NCBI GenBank assembly: GCA_020444045.1
Contig: JAHLLS010000010.1
Location: forward strand, 62,001 to 126,000
Direction of reading: 5' to 3'
From: Deltaproteobacteria bacterium
GTDB taxonomy: Bacteria > Desulfobacterota > Desulfobacteria > Desulfobacterales > UBA5852
DNA length: 64,000 nucleotides
Made by a program: the position numbers and the translations under genes. The stretch's first letter is position 1. Each line of letters starts with the position of its first letter. Below the pieces are notes generated by a model. The model did not search any database, had not been told where the DNA came from, and saw only the letters and a program-made list of their open reading frames with translations. Of the stretch, positions 20,319 to 28,028 are shown piece after piece.

Positions 20319-20732
20319 ATGCCAATAAGCTTCAAAATAGACCGCGCCAATAACTTCACGACGTTCACCTTCCAAGGGGAAGTCACACTATCTGAAATGA
20401 TAGAGGCTATGAACTCGTACGGCAAACGCGGAGTAACACTACACGAGCTGTACGATGTCCGACAAATTGAAGGTGAGCGGTTTTCCAACGAAGATATTGA
20501 TGTGGTTGTTCTCTATTTCCGTCAGTATGGCAAGATTCGACCCGAGGACGGCAAGACGGCTGTTCTGGTCACTGAGGCCATCGACTACGGCATTTCAAGG
20601 ATGATTCAAACCCTTACCGAAGGTGAAGTCTCGTTTAGAGTCGGAATTTTCCATTCCATGGAGGATGCCTTGGCTTGGCTTGAATTGGAACCATCTCAAG
20701 AAACGCAGCCATCTGTCGATAATACAAACTGA
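20319..20732 (+). CDS. SpoIIAA/STAS-like small protein
   Basis: This 137-aa protein has an alternating beta-alpha pattern of the SpoIIAA-like (STAS-related) family: FKIDRANNFTTFTFQGEVTLSEM at the N-terminus, TLHELYDVRQI in the middle, ILFVTEAIDYG-like strand AVLVTEAIDYGISR, and SMEDALAWLEL at the C-terminus. Related proteins carry lipid- or partner-binding STAS folds and no enzymatic motif. A second protein of the same style lies at 58,609 on the far side of the element. A hairpin-rich gap precedes it. Function unknown. Confidence 0.65.
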   Translation: MPISFKIDRANNFTTFTFQGEVTLSEMIEAMNSYGKRGVTLHELYDVRQIEGERFSNEDIDVVVLYFRQYGKIRPEDGKTAVLVTEAIDYGISRMIQTLTEGEVSFRVGIFHSMEDALAWLELEPSQETQPSVDNTN

Positions 20733-20767
20733 AGGTGTCAAGGGGTCCCCAACTTACTTGGCGTCCT

Positions 20768-21082
20768 TCAGGAGGGATAGCGGGGGATGATTGTCCTTGT
20801 GGCGATTGCCCCCCGTTTTCTTTTTGAGACGTTCCCCCAGCTTTGTTGCTGTGGGGGTGTCTGGGGTACTGCCAGGGGTCCTGCTTGGGCTTCCCGTTTC
20901 AGGTCCCGTGCAGCAAGCTTCGCGCCTTTTAATGTCAGGGATGACCTGGAGCGTCGTTTGCCCTTGGAACCGGGTACGACAATCACAGCTTTGAAGCTGT
21001 CGTTTCCATCAGAACCACATGAACAGGTCAGGTTGGATAGCTTTCGGTCTCGCGTACAGGTATTACAGTGCCTTAGAATCAT
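20768..21082 (-). CDS. Small zinc-ribbon protein, possibly an integrase N-terminal arm remnant
   Basis: With the ATG at 21082 (ribosome site GGGGGA about 8 nt upstream) the product has 104 aa. Four cysteines near the start (CNTC, then CSC) suggest a zinc ribbon, followed by a basic stretch with SSLTLKGAKLAARDLKREA. That order resembles the zinc-ribbon plus arm-type N-terminus of some tyrosine recombinases, without the catalytic domain. It lies just outside the left attachment site, so it could be left over from an earlier integration at the same tRNA. It could also be an independent small protein. Confidence 0.4.
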   Translation of the reverse strand: MILRHCNTCTRDRKLSNLTCSCGSDGNDSFKAVIVVPGSKGKRRSRSSLTLKGAKLAARDLKREAQAGPLAVPQTPPQQQSWGNVSKRKRGAIATRTIIPRYPS

Positions 21083-21216
21083 CGTGTGTCCCCCTTGATA
21101 GGGGATGCACATCTACTGCACCTGAAAAACGTGTATTAGAGGCCTAAAATGGCCTTTTGAGGACTTGCATAAAATCCCGCAATCTGTTATCCGCAGGACC
21201 TCTACAGCTTACCAAA

Positions 21217-21255
21217 GCCCCCGTAGCTCAGTGGATAGAGCATTGGATTCCTAAT
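21217..21255 (+). other. attL: 39-nt direct repeat equal to the 5' half of tRNA-Arg
   Basis: These 39 nt are identical to positions 56440-56478, the 5' half of the intact tRNA-Arg(CCT), from the first base of the acceptor stem to the anticodon loop. Identity starts exactly at the first tRNA base and ends one base after the loop, where the left copy runs into element DNA (ACTCTCTCTG). It is therefore the left attachment site and a dead tRNA fragment, not a second tRNA gene. Confidence 0.9.
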
Positions 21256-21498
21256 ACTCTCTCTGCAATTCGGCATTCCAGAGAGACCGACTCAAAAGCC
21301 CACTTCGAAAATTCAAACAAAATCAAATATATAATATTTTCGTATATTTGATTCTTTTCTAAATCACCTCCCCTCAAAGCCACCTTCTGTAAACCCTTTA
21401 ATACCGAACAACCAAAATGTGGCAAATATGTGGCATTTTTGCGGCTCTTTCTAAGGCCACTATATAGTGTTGTATCGGTATCTTAGGAGGCACTATCC

Positions 21499-21660
21499 AT
21501 GCACCTTAACGGCCTTGAGGACTTATTAGAAAACTTTGGTAAAGCTCTCCAGGATCTACGTAGAACCATAGAGACCATTAACAAGGATACCAGCAAAAAG
21601 GTCAACCAGGACCTCCCTGCCCTACTCCAGGCACAAGGAGGGCCCAACGATGACCAGTGA
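21499..21660 (+). CDS. Small helical protein, first gene of the element
   Basis: This 53-aa ORF has an excellent ribosome site (AGGAGG, 8 nt before the ATG). Residues 5-33 form an amphipathic helix (LEDLLENFGKALQDLRRTIE). Its last codons overlap the start of the next gene by 11 nt, which indicates coupled translation. No family recognised; the length and position fit a phage early protein. Confidence 0.6.
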   Translation: MHLNGLEDLLENFGKALQDLRRTIETINKDTSKKVNQDLPALLQAQGGPNDDQ

Positions 21661-21841
21661 ACAGAAAGCCCAATATGAAGGACCTGAGGAGCTCAAGGAC
21701 ATACTTAAACGCGTTCTTGCTGGTCGTAAGTTCCGATTAGAATGCGGACATCACGTGACCTTCAACCACAATCTTGGAAATGACATCGTTATCCAAAACG
21801 GCAAGGAACTCGCGGTTATCTGTAGTTTGTGCAGCTACTGA
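21650..21841 (+). CDS. Small Cys/His protein (possible zinc binding)
   Basis: This 63-aa protein contains LECGHHVTFNH and a C-terminal CSLCSY, giving a C-x2-H plus C-x2-C pattern that could bind one zinc ion. The order of a charged helix then a small beta/zinc region is seen in many short phage-encoded proteins of unknown role. It starts inside the preceding gene and stops 14 nt before the next ATG, so the three are one operon. Confidence 0.6.
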   Translation: MTSEQKAQYEGPEELKDILKRVLAGRKFRLECGHHVTFNHNLGNDIVIQNGKELAVICSLCSY

Positions 21842-21855
21842 AAGGACACCAGACC

Positions 21856-22359
21856 ATGAAAGCACATTTCATTACACGATACCAACTCGAACAAAAAATA
21901 GGTGAACTTGAGGCAAGGATTTATTGGCATGAACGCGGAACTTTCCCAGTAACCAACTTGAAGGACATCAGACGCGAATTGAGAGCTCTTGAAGTGCGCC
22001 TTGAGTGTGGTTTGTTTGTTCCAGAGCTTAACGAACACGGAAACATCATTGAACGATGGAACGACCATACAGACCGTTACAAATACGATTTTAACGTGTG
22101 CTCCCATAGTAAAGGATGGATCCAATACGATACTGATCAAGACGCTTGGTACTTTGGGGTTTGGGTCCATCCGATACGACGAGAGATTCTTACTTACGCC
22201 GAAGGCGACGTAACGCACGTCAAGTGCAAATCCAAGGAGAGCTACAAACAGGAATTAAAAGCGATGAACGATTTCTATGGCTCTCCTCCACCAGCTTTCA
22301 TTTGTATCGACATCGACACGAAAACTATCACGAAAATTTATGACGAAAGGCCAGAATAA
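21856..22359 (+). CDS. Hypothetical element protein
   Basis: The ATG at 21856 follows an AAAGGA site and gives 167 aa (MKAHFITRYQLEQKI); a start 27 nt earlier in frame lacks a good site. The N-terminal 60 residues are a charged helix pair. The C-terminal part is a beta-rich domain with tryptophans (GWIQYDTDQDAWYFGVWVHP). No known domain is recognised. It closes the first three-gene operon, 70 nt before a strong hairpin. Confidence 0.55.
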   Translation: MKAHFITRYQLEQKIGELEARIYWHERGTFPVTNLKDIRRELRALEVRLECGLFVPELNEHGNIIERWNDHTDRYKYDFNVCSHSKGWIQYDTDQDAWYFGVWVHPIRREILTYAEGDVTHVKCKSKESYKQELKAMNDFYGSPPPAFICIDIDTKTITKIYDERPE

Positions 22360-22426
22360 CGCCTGAAGCGTTCTCAAGGACCTTCCTTAAGTATGGGCAA
22401 AACGGCCGACGGTCAGCATAGGGTAA

Positions 22427-22456
22427 GGGGGGCATTTTGTTTAACGATGCCCCTCT
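22427..22456. terminator. GC-rich hairpin after the first element operon
   Basis: A 9-10 bp inverted repeat (GGGGGGCAT against ATGCCCCTC) has an 11-nt loop. There is no long T run behind it, so it may be a weak or factor-assisted terminator, or a transcript-stabilising stem between the operons. Confidence 0.45.
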
Positions 22457-22558
22457 TAGCCCGCTACGAAGTGGCTACCAGAATCTGGGAAACACACCAG
22501 GAACAGAGCCCATCAATTTAAACACCTATGGAGATGAAAGGAATTATGAAAACACGAT

Positions 22559-23803
22559 ATGACAAACACGATAGACCGACGCATTCGGAACATTCGGTGC
22601 GTTAATGAAAAGACTGAACTACAAATTATTGCTGAACTCCAGCCTCAAATTGAGAGTGCCACTCGCTTCTTTATGAGCCAGAACATGCCTCTCCTCCAGA
22701 GGCTTGGGCTCGACATTTATTCCTACAAAACACAGCAAGTTTATAAGAACTACGCTGACGAGATTCTGCTCACGGCAATCTTAACGGATTTTGCCTCTGT
22801 TGTTCGTTTCTTCAATGGAGACAGAGCAGAGCACATTCAAGCTCGCTACCTTACGACAGCTCCATACTTAACGGGCAATCGGGGGACAAGAGCAAGTAGG
22901 GACATCGACCACTACTTATTCCTGAACAGCAAGACCATCATCGATGACATCAGCCGCCTTAAGGGCTTTGGCTTTGATGACACCGAAGCTGTGCTTGGAG
23001 CTCTTGATAGACCAGGAGGGTGTGGCTACACACCTGACTTTTATAGGACCAGAGCACAAGGAATGATGGATAGGTTTGAAATCCTTCAAAGGACACACCC
23101 AGACTACGACGGAACGCACCTACTGATTGATGCACGTAAGTATCTGAAAAGGGACCATCAGTTTTGTTCTGACCCGATTACAAAGCTTTTCACAGGCACA
23201 CAAAGTGTTCTGTATCAAAGGCTATTGGCTCTCGTTAGATTTGAAATCCGTGAGTATAACGGGCGTGTTCAGACAGACCTTATGAATACAGGGACCAGGG
23301 CTGTTGAGGTAGATAACTACGGACCAGATGGCGACGGCTACGAAGACAAATCGACCAATGACTTTATCGACATCGTAAACCCACACGCCTTGTATCAAGA
23401 CAATGAGGACAGATGGCAAGAGTTTATCAACGAAAACGGTAAACAGTTCTGTGCTGGACTAAAACCCAAGCTACAAGAATTCTATGCAGAGGCTGTCTTA
23501 GAGCGCGGAGAACGAAAGGATATTATGACCCGTATGGGAGTGTCCCCCGCTACGTTTAAACGTAGAATCAAGGATCTCAGAGAAGCCTATCAGACATATT
23601 GCCTTGGGGTTGGATGGGACACCACAGTTCCAAAATACACGCATCCTACGGACGGCTTCGATGATTTGAAACACGACGCTAAAGAGAAACTTAAGGAGCA
23701 CAAAGGCCAAGGTATCAATTGTCCACACTGTGATTCGAACTTTCACAAGATGTTCTTGAACGATTTCAACGAGTGCCCTGTGTGTGGCAAGGAGGCGCTG
23801 TGA
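22559..23803 (+). CDS. Unknown phage-like protein with HTH and C-terminal zinc ribbon
   Basis: This 414-aa protein is mostly helical. Around residues 318-345 is a helix-turn-helix-like stretch (IMTRMGVSPATFKRRIKDL). The last 35 residues form a C-x2-C...C-x2-C zinc ribbon (CPHCDSNF, then CPVCGKEAL), so nucleic-acid binding is likely. Position immediately upstream of the polymerase gene suggests a replication or transcription partner, but I see no primase, helicase or sigma motif. The ATG at 22559 has no good ribosome site. It lies inside a 23-codon ORF (22534-22605) that does, so its translation may depend on that upstream ORF. Confidence 0.65.
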   Translation: MTNTIDRRIRNIRCVNEKTELQIIAELQPQIESATRFFMSQNMPLLQRLGLDIYSYKTQQVYKNYADEILLTAILTDFASVVRFFNGDRAEHIQARYLTTAPYLTGNRGTRASRDIDHYLFLNSKTIIDDISRLKGFGFDDTEAVLGALDRPGGCGYTPDFYRTRAQGMMDRFEILQRTHPDYDGTHLLIDARKYLKRDHQFCSDPITKLFTGTQSVLYQRLLALVRFEIREYNGRVQTDLMNTGTRAVEVDNYGPDGDGYEDKSTNDFIDIVNPHALYQDNEDRWQEFINENGKQFCAGLKPKLQEFYAEAVLERGERKDIMTRMGVSPATFKRRIKDLREAYQTYCLGVGWDTTVPKYTHPTDGFDDLKHDAKEKLKEHKGQGINCPHCDSNFHKMFLNDFNECPVCGKEAL

Positions 23804-23805
23804 TT

Positions 23806-24297
23806 ATGAAAACCGATGAATCCAAGCTGGACAAGCCAACGCAGCTCATGTGTCAGCTTATAGATGATCTGTTGATACCAGTTGAAATAGAGGATGTGGC
23901 CGAAGCGCACAGCGCTGAGGAAACTGAAATAAGGGGAATAGAGCTTGGTGGCTTTCTTGGTCCATGTAAATCCTACAACAGGACCTACATACCTGAGATC
24001 CAAATAAGACCCCAGAGGAAAGCTTCTGAATACATGGAGACATTGGATCTTGGGCGATTCGCCATCAGGGATAGACTCATTACTCTGACAAAGCGATTCG
24101 ACGGCAATTATCTGGTCAGGTGCATTGATTGTGGGCATGAATTCAAGACAGACACCGCTGGATTCCAGGGAGGTCTATGTGAACGGTGTCATGTTGGGAA
24201 ACGTTGGGTCAGCGTAAGCGACATAGAAATTGTGGTTCCGTGCTATTCGAGCGGAGCAAAGGTTATTAAACAGCACAGGGCATATGTGCCTGGATAG
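23806..24297 (+). CDS. Zinc-finger protein of unknown function
   Basis: The ATG at 23806 lies 2 nt after the preceding stop and gives 163 aa. A GGAGG site is about 10 nt upstream. A central zinc finger is visible as CIDCGHEF and CERCHVG (C-x2-C, 19 residues, C-x2-C). The N-terminal half is acidic, with a conserved-looking GFLGPCKSYNRTYIPEI. The gene sits tightly between the HTH/zinc-ribbon protein and the polymerase gene, so the three probably work together in element replication or expression. Confidence 0.6.
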   Translation: MKTDESKLDKPTQLMCQLIDDLLIPVEIEDVAEAHSAEETEIRGIELGGFLGPCKSYNRTYIPEIQIRPQRKASEYMETLDLGRFAIRDRLITLTKRFDGNYLVRCIDCGHEFKTDTAGFQGGLCERCHVGKRWVSVSDIEIVVPCYSSGAKVIKQHRAYVPG

Positions 24298-24319
24298 GAA
24301 AGGAGCAAGACTTATAAAA

Positions 24320-25699
24320 ATGGCAGAAATCGCTAAAGAAAAGCTGGAAGCTCCGGCTTGTTGGTATAACCCGTGGTGGATTGAAGATTGTATCGAGGTT
24401 AGAAACACTATCGAACGTATCCTTATGCCTGTCGTTGAGAAACACGCCAATGACAACATACGGTCTAAACGGACTGGTTTCTATACTAGCTACGGAGAGA
24501 AAGTATTATACACATTAGTGAGTATAGTTGCTAGCTTCACGGAATCGATCAAGAAAACTAAATACGGCATCATCAAGATACATCGCAACGATCACATCTA
24601 CAGCATCAGGTATTACACACCGCAGGAAATAACAAGACAGACCGTGGTGCTTGTATTAGACGCGTTGCTGAACGCTGGCTACATCAATCAAAAGGTGGGT
24701 AGTAAGTATGTTCAATACAAAACCAGCTACCCAACCAAGTGTGAACCGACGCGTAAAATGAAGCAGTTCTTAAACAACCATGATGTTTCGTTAAACAAAT
24801 TCTGTGTATCCATGGATGAACCAGTAATCTTGTTGCGTGATAATGGGTGCGGACTGAAAGAGTTTAAGCCTTCAATGGAAACACAACAGACTGAACGTAT
24901 CTTACGAGAGTTCCGAATGATGGCCAAAAATCATACGTTCGGTGTTGCTAATCCAACAAGAGATGAGCAAGGCCGTGTTAGTAAAGCTGACTTCAAAAAC
25001 GTTCGTATGAAGCGTGTTTTCAAAGGGAATCTAACCCAAACTGGAAGGTTATACTCTGGGTTCTGGACAAACTGGCCAGAGGTATTGCGCCACAAAATTA
25101 CGATCAACAATGAGCCTGTAATTGAAAAGGATTACGCTAACCTTCACATCAACATGGTGTATGTGCTGGAAGGCATCGAACCCCCTAATGGAGATCTTTA
25201 TAAACTCAAAAAAATTGATGGTGTTCCAACCTACAGACCGAGCATCAAACTATGGCGGACCTTAGTGAAGCGTTCTACAAATGCCATGCTCAACATGGAA
25301 CAGACAGCTAAACGAGAGGGCCTATATGGTGTTCTGTATAACGCCGTCAATGGAGAGCCATTAAAGAATGGTGGACGTAGCACGCCTGCAATGTCTTTAC
25401 CGAAGGGCTTTATATTAACGAAACGTAGCGTGCTTGCTTTAAGGGATGCCATTCTTGATAAACATCCTGCCATAGCCCATAGATTTATGTGTGGTAAAGA
25501 TCAGGGGTCTAAACTTCAATATCTGGATAGTCAGATGGCGTTACGATTGATCAAACAGTTTCAGTCTATTGGTATCTTGTGTTTGAGTGAACACGACAGC
25601 TTTATAGTGCCAGCATCCTACGATAAGGAACTTGTAGCCAAGATGCAAGAGGCGTTTTGTGTGGTGATGAACACAGATTATAGAATTGATGTGGAATAG
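24320..25699 (+). CDS. Single-subunit palm-domain polymerase (PolA/T7-RNAP superfamily, TV-Pol-like)
   Basis: The 459-aa product (ATG at 24320; the frame is open back to 24230) carries the hallmarks of the PolA/T7-RNA-polymerase palm. Motif A is the acidic EKDYANLH (Asp about residue 271). A motif-B-like helix is WRTLVKRSTNAMLN (Lys about 317). Motif C is LSEHDSFIVPA (His-Asp about 425-426), preceded by LQYLDSQMALRL, which resembles the helix before motif C in T7 RNAP. Upstream are a winged-helix-like segment (TPQEITRQTVVLVLDALLNAGYI region) and GRLYSGFW. It lacks the N-terminal promoter-binding domain of true T7 RNAP and the exonuclease of Pol I. From memory the best match is the TV-Pol group described by Iyer, Abhiman and Aravind. 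Template and product (DNA or RNA) are unknown. Confidence 0.72.
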   Translation: MAEIAKEKLEAPACWYNPWWIEDCIEVRNTIERILMPVVEKHANDNIRSKRTGFYTSYGEKVLYTLVSIVASFTESIKKTKYGIIKIHRNDHIYSIRYYTPQEITRQTVVLVLDALLNAGYINQKVGSKYVQYKTSYPTKCEPTRKMKQFLNNHDVSLNKFCVSMDEPVILLRDNGCGLKEFKPSMETQQTERILREFRMMAKNHTFGVANPTRDEQGRVSKADFKNVRMKRVFKGNLTQTGRLYSGFWTNWPEVLRHKITINNEPVIEKDYANLHINMVYVLEGIEPPNGDLYKLKKIDGVPTYRPSIKLWRTLVKRSTNAMLNMEQTAKREGLYGVLYNAVNGEPLKNGGRSTPAMSLPKGFILTKRSVLALRDAILDKHPAIAHRFMCGKDQGSKLQYLDSQMALRLIKQFQSIGILCLSEHDSFIVPASYDKELVAKMQEAFCVVMNTDYRIDVE

Positions 25700-26281
25700 A
25701 AACTGGCTTGAATTGGGATAAATCCATTACAAATTCTCGGTTAAATTGACTAGCCGACCTCTGTGAAGGCCTATAAATAAACGATATAGTTAAAAACAAA
25801 TCCCATCTTACTCTGTAGAGAGTACCAAAGGGGCCGGAGGGTCCGGGAGGTGGCCCCGGCGGAGAGGGATGTCCTCCTGGAAGGGACGTGTTATGTACTT
25901 GCATCTATAGCATGTAATTGATGTTAAGGACTGTCGTTCGCACCTACGGTGCTCACTACTCACTATGTATGTAGCCGAACGAAGAGTAACGAAGTTACGG
26001 TCCCGAAGGGACGAGTGAGGCATAGCTATTTTGTCAATATTGAGTCTTTACAGTATGTTAGTATTAGTATAAAAGGCATATTATAACACTCGTTCGCTTC
26101 GCTCACGATGAACAAATGTAGTTGTCCTCCATTGTAAACATAGACAAATATATAAGTTCAGTGCCGCCTTCGGCGGCTTAAGACGGTTTTAGGCTGATCG
26201 ATTCTATATTATCTGCTGTTCCAGGTTGGATTTGAGGGTAGATTTTACAGTGTAAAGTAATTAAACCACTCACTTTACATC
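25700..26281. other. Gene-free stretch rich in short triloop hairpins
   Basis: No gene is supported here. The sequence carries several tiny perfect hairpins: GCACC-TAC-GGTGC (25940-25952), GTAAC-GAA-GTTAC (25986-25998), TCCC-GAA-GGGA (26001-26011) and GCCGCC-TTC-GGCGGC (26163-26177). It separates the replication-like block from cargo 1, so it may contain terminators or processing sites. Confidence 0.6.
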
Positions 26282-26295
26282 GGAGGAGGATGGTT

Positions 26296-27081
26296 TTGGC
26301 AAGAATCACGATTGAAACATTAAAGAATCATCCATTCGTTTACGGCATTTCTATTTTGGCTTTTGCAATACCTACCGTATGGTTGATAACATATTCATAC
26401 ACAAAAGATATTAGTTCAGAACAGATTTCAATGCTTGAATTAAAGATAGATGACTTAAATAACAAACTGGCCGAAAAGTCATCTGAACTTAAAGAATTGG
26501 AAGCCTCTCTCCCAAATATGTCCAATGATCTAGAGAGCTTGAAAGATAAGAACATTAGGTTAAGTGAGGATAATGACCGTTTAGCTCGTCTGGCAAGTGA
26601 ATACGAGAGTAAGGTTAAACAGCTTGATAGCGGTTCGAGAACAGTAACAACTTCCTTAAAAGGTGAAATATCTAATTTAAAGACCGCACTTTCTTCATGC
26701 AGGGATCAAAACCAATCACTACAGAGTAAAATAGATAACTCTGTATTAATTGATCCATCTTGGGTAAGCAACAATTCTGCTGCACAATCATCTAATGGGA
26801 TTGTAGTTGTTAAAGTTGCTGGTAATTGTAATACACTTGGCCACTGTAACCGAGAGGCAAGTTTTGATATCTCAACGCCGCAAAGCGAATACCTTTCCTT
26901 AGTACTAAAACCCGGAGAAAGGTATCAGTTTGAAATAGATGGCAAATCGTATATCTTGAACTATTTAGAAATGCGAGAGGACGATAATGGCACAATTAAT
27001 TTTGCTGATGACAAGCGACAATATCGGTTTTCGGTTGTAAAGATTGAAAACCATTCATCTAGATCAGCTATTTTCCCTTGA
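26296..27081 (+). CDS. Membrane-anchored coiled-coil protein with C-terminal beta domain
   Basis: The long run GGAGGAGG directly abuts an ATG at 26290; the TTG two codons later (26296) has better spacing, so I use it (261 aa). One membrane helix (residues about 16-33) is followed by a long coiled coil (about 42-150, heptad-like LELKIDDLNNKLAEKSSELKEL pattern). A beta-rich domain of about 95 residues ends the protein, with two cysteines (GNCNTLGHC). This looks like an inner-membrane sensor or scaffold whose soluble domain faces the cytoplasm or periplasm. It heads cargo 1 and has lower GC than the backbone. No family recognised. Confidence 0.6.
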   Translation: MARITIETLKNHPFVYGISILAFAIPTVWLITYSYTKDISSEQISMLELKIDDLNNKLAEKSSELKELEASLPNMSNDLESLKDKNIRLSEDNDRLARLASEYESKVKQLDSGSRTVTTSLKGEISNLKTALSSCRDQNQSLQSKIDNSVLIDPSWVSNNSAAQSSNGIVVVKVAGNCNTLGHCNREASFDISTPQSEYLSLVLKPGERYQFEIDGKSYILNYLEMREDDNGTINFADDKRQYRFSVVKIENHSSRSAIFP

Positions 27082-27097
27082 TATTAGGCAAACCACC

Positions 27098-27301
27098 ATG
27101 AACCAATTACAATTCTATATGAATCGTAAACAAGCAGAGATGATCCTGGCGAACACCGACCTGGACACCATCTTGAATACCTTCGACTTCAGCGGTCTTG
27201 GAAGCACCGAGCTAATAGAGGCCATTGAACGGCACTACATGTGCTGCCCTTGGCCCGTGAATGTTTTGAGGTACGATGAAATTGACGAATTATGTCCATG
27301 A
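27098..27301 (+). CDS. Small hypothetical protein between cargo genes
   Basis: The ATG at 27098 gives 67 aa (MNQLQFYMNRKQAEM); an ATG at 27044 would overlap the previous gene. The sequence is acidic with a CCPW motif and no domain I recognise. Codon use is nearer to the GC-richer backbone than to its AT-rich neighbours. It is placed 27 nt before the HEPN-motif gene and could belong to that module. Confidence 0.45.
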   Translation: MNQLQFYMNRKQAEMILANTDLDTILNTFDFSGLGSTELIEAIERHYMCCPWPVNVLRYDEIDELCP

Positions 27302-27328
27302 ACCTTATTTGATACAATAGGCTATAAT

Positions 27329-27967
27329 ATGGGCTACGACATTGAAGATGCGAGATCGGATGAATATTGGGATCAGATTACCGAGGAACTTTACCCCGAA
27401 TTTAAAGAGCAAGCCATTGAAGAATTTACAACAGAACGCTTGCAATCAATATATTTAAAAGCTCCAGATATTCTATCACCTGGGATAAGGATGTATGTAG
27501 AAGCAAGGAAGCTTAAGGACAACCATCCATCAGCAGCAGTTGTTTTTGCAGCTTCAGCCATTGAGCTGTTCTTAAAATCATCATTGCTTAAGCCAGTTGT
27601 TAATGGGCTTGTCCATATAGAGACATTGGCAGAACTGGTTGCTAAAGTTGCTCTTGGTTCTACAGGTTTCATACGCTACAGAAAGTTGCTTTCCGGCCTA
27701 TTTTCCGAAATAGCATGCATTGATATTAACACAATAAAACGGTCAGGATCTAAAAAGCTTATACTGGATGAAGCTTCTGAAGTTCAAGATAAACGGAATC
27801 TAATTATCCATAAAGGTCTTGAAGTCGATAATAACGACGCTAAATTTGCAATAAATGTTGCATATGGTGTTTTGCACCAGATTGTTAACCCAATGCTATT
27901 AGCGATAGGTTTAGAAATGGATAGTAAAGGAATAGTATTGGAAAGGAAGTTTAATAGACTATTTTGA
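27329..27967 (+). CDS. HEPN-motif protein, candidate RNase of a defence module
   Basis: This 212-aa, nearly all-helical protein has the HEPN catalytic signature R-N-x3-H at R156-H161 (RNLIIH), preceded by the expected basic/acidic helix (LDEASEVQDK). The N-terminal helices include an AAVVFAASAIELFLKSSLL stretch like the first HEPN helix, where the acidic residue of the fold sits. HEPN proteins with this motif are metal-independent RNases in toxin-antitoxin, CRISPR and abortive-infection systems. It precedes the FRG-domain gene by 61 nt on the same strand. Function as an RNase is inferred from the motif only. Confidence 0.7.
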   Translation: MGYDIEDARSDEYWDQITEELYPEFKEQAIEEFTTERLQSIYLKAPDILSPGIRMYVEARKLKDNHPSAAVVFAASAIELFLKSSLLKPVVNGLVHIETLAELVAKVALGSTGFIRYRKLLSGLFSEIACIDINTIKRSGSKKLILDEASEVQDKRNLIIHKGLEVDNNDAKFAINVAYGVLHQIVNPMLLAIGLEMDSKGIVLERKFNRLF

Positions 27968-28028
27968 TTTCATTTTGGTATAAAGGCATATACTTAGATT
28001 CTGAACTCCATATTCTGAAAGGAAGCCA

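Noticed and set aside
21217-21290. Second tRNA-Arg gene at the left end
   Set aside because: Only the 5' 39 nt match; the 3' half has no T arm or acceptor partner, so it is attL and not a tRNA.
25700-26281. CRISPR array
   Set aside because: The repeated hairpins differ in sequence and spacing; there are no identical direct repeats with regular spacers anywhere in the window.
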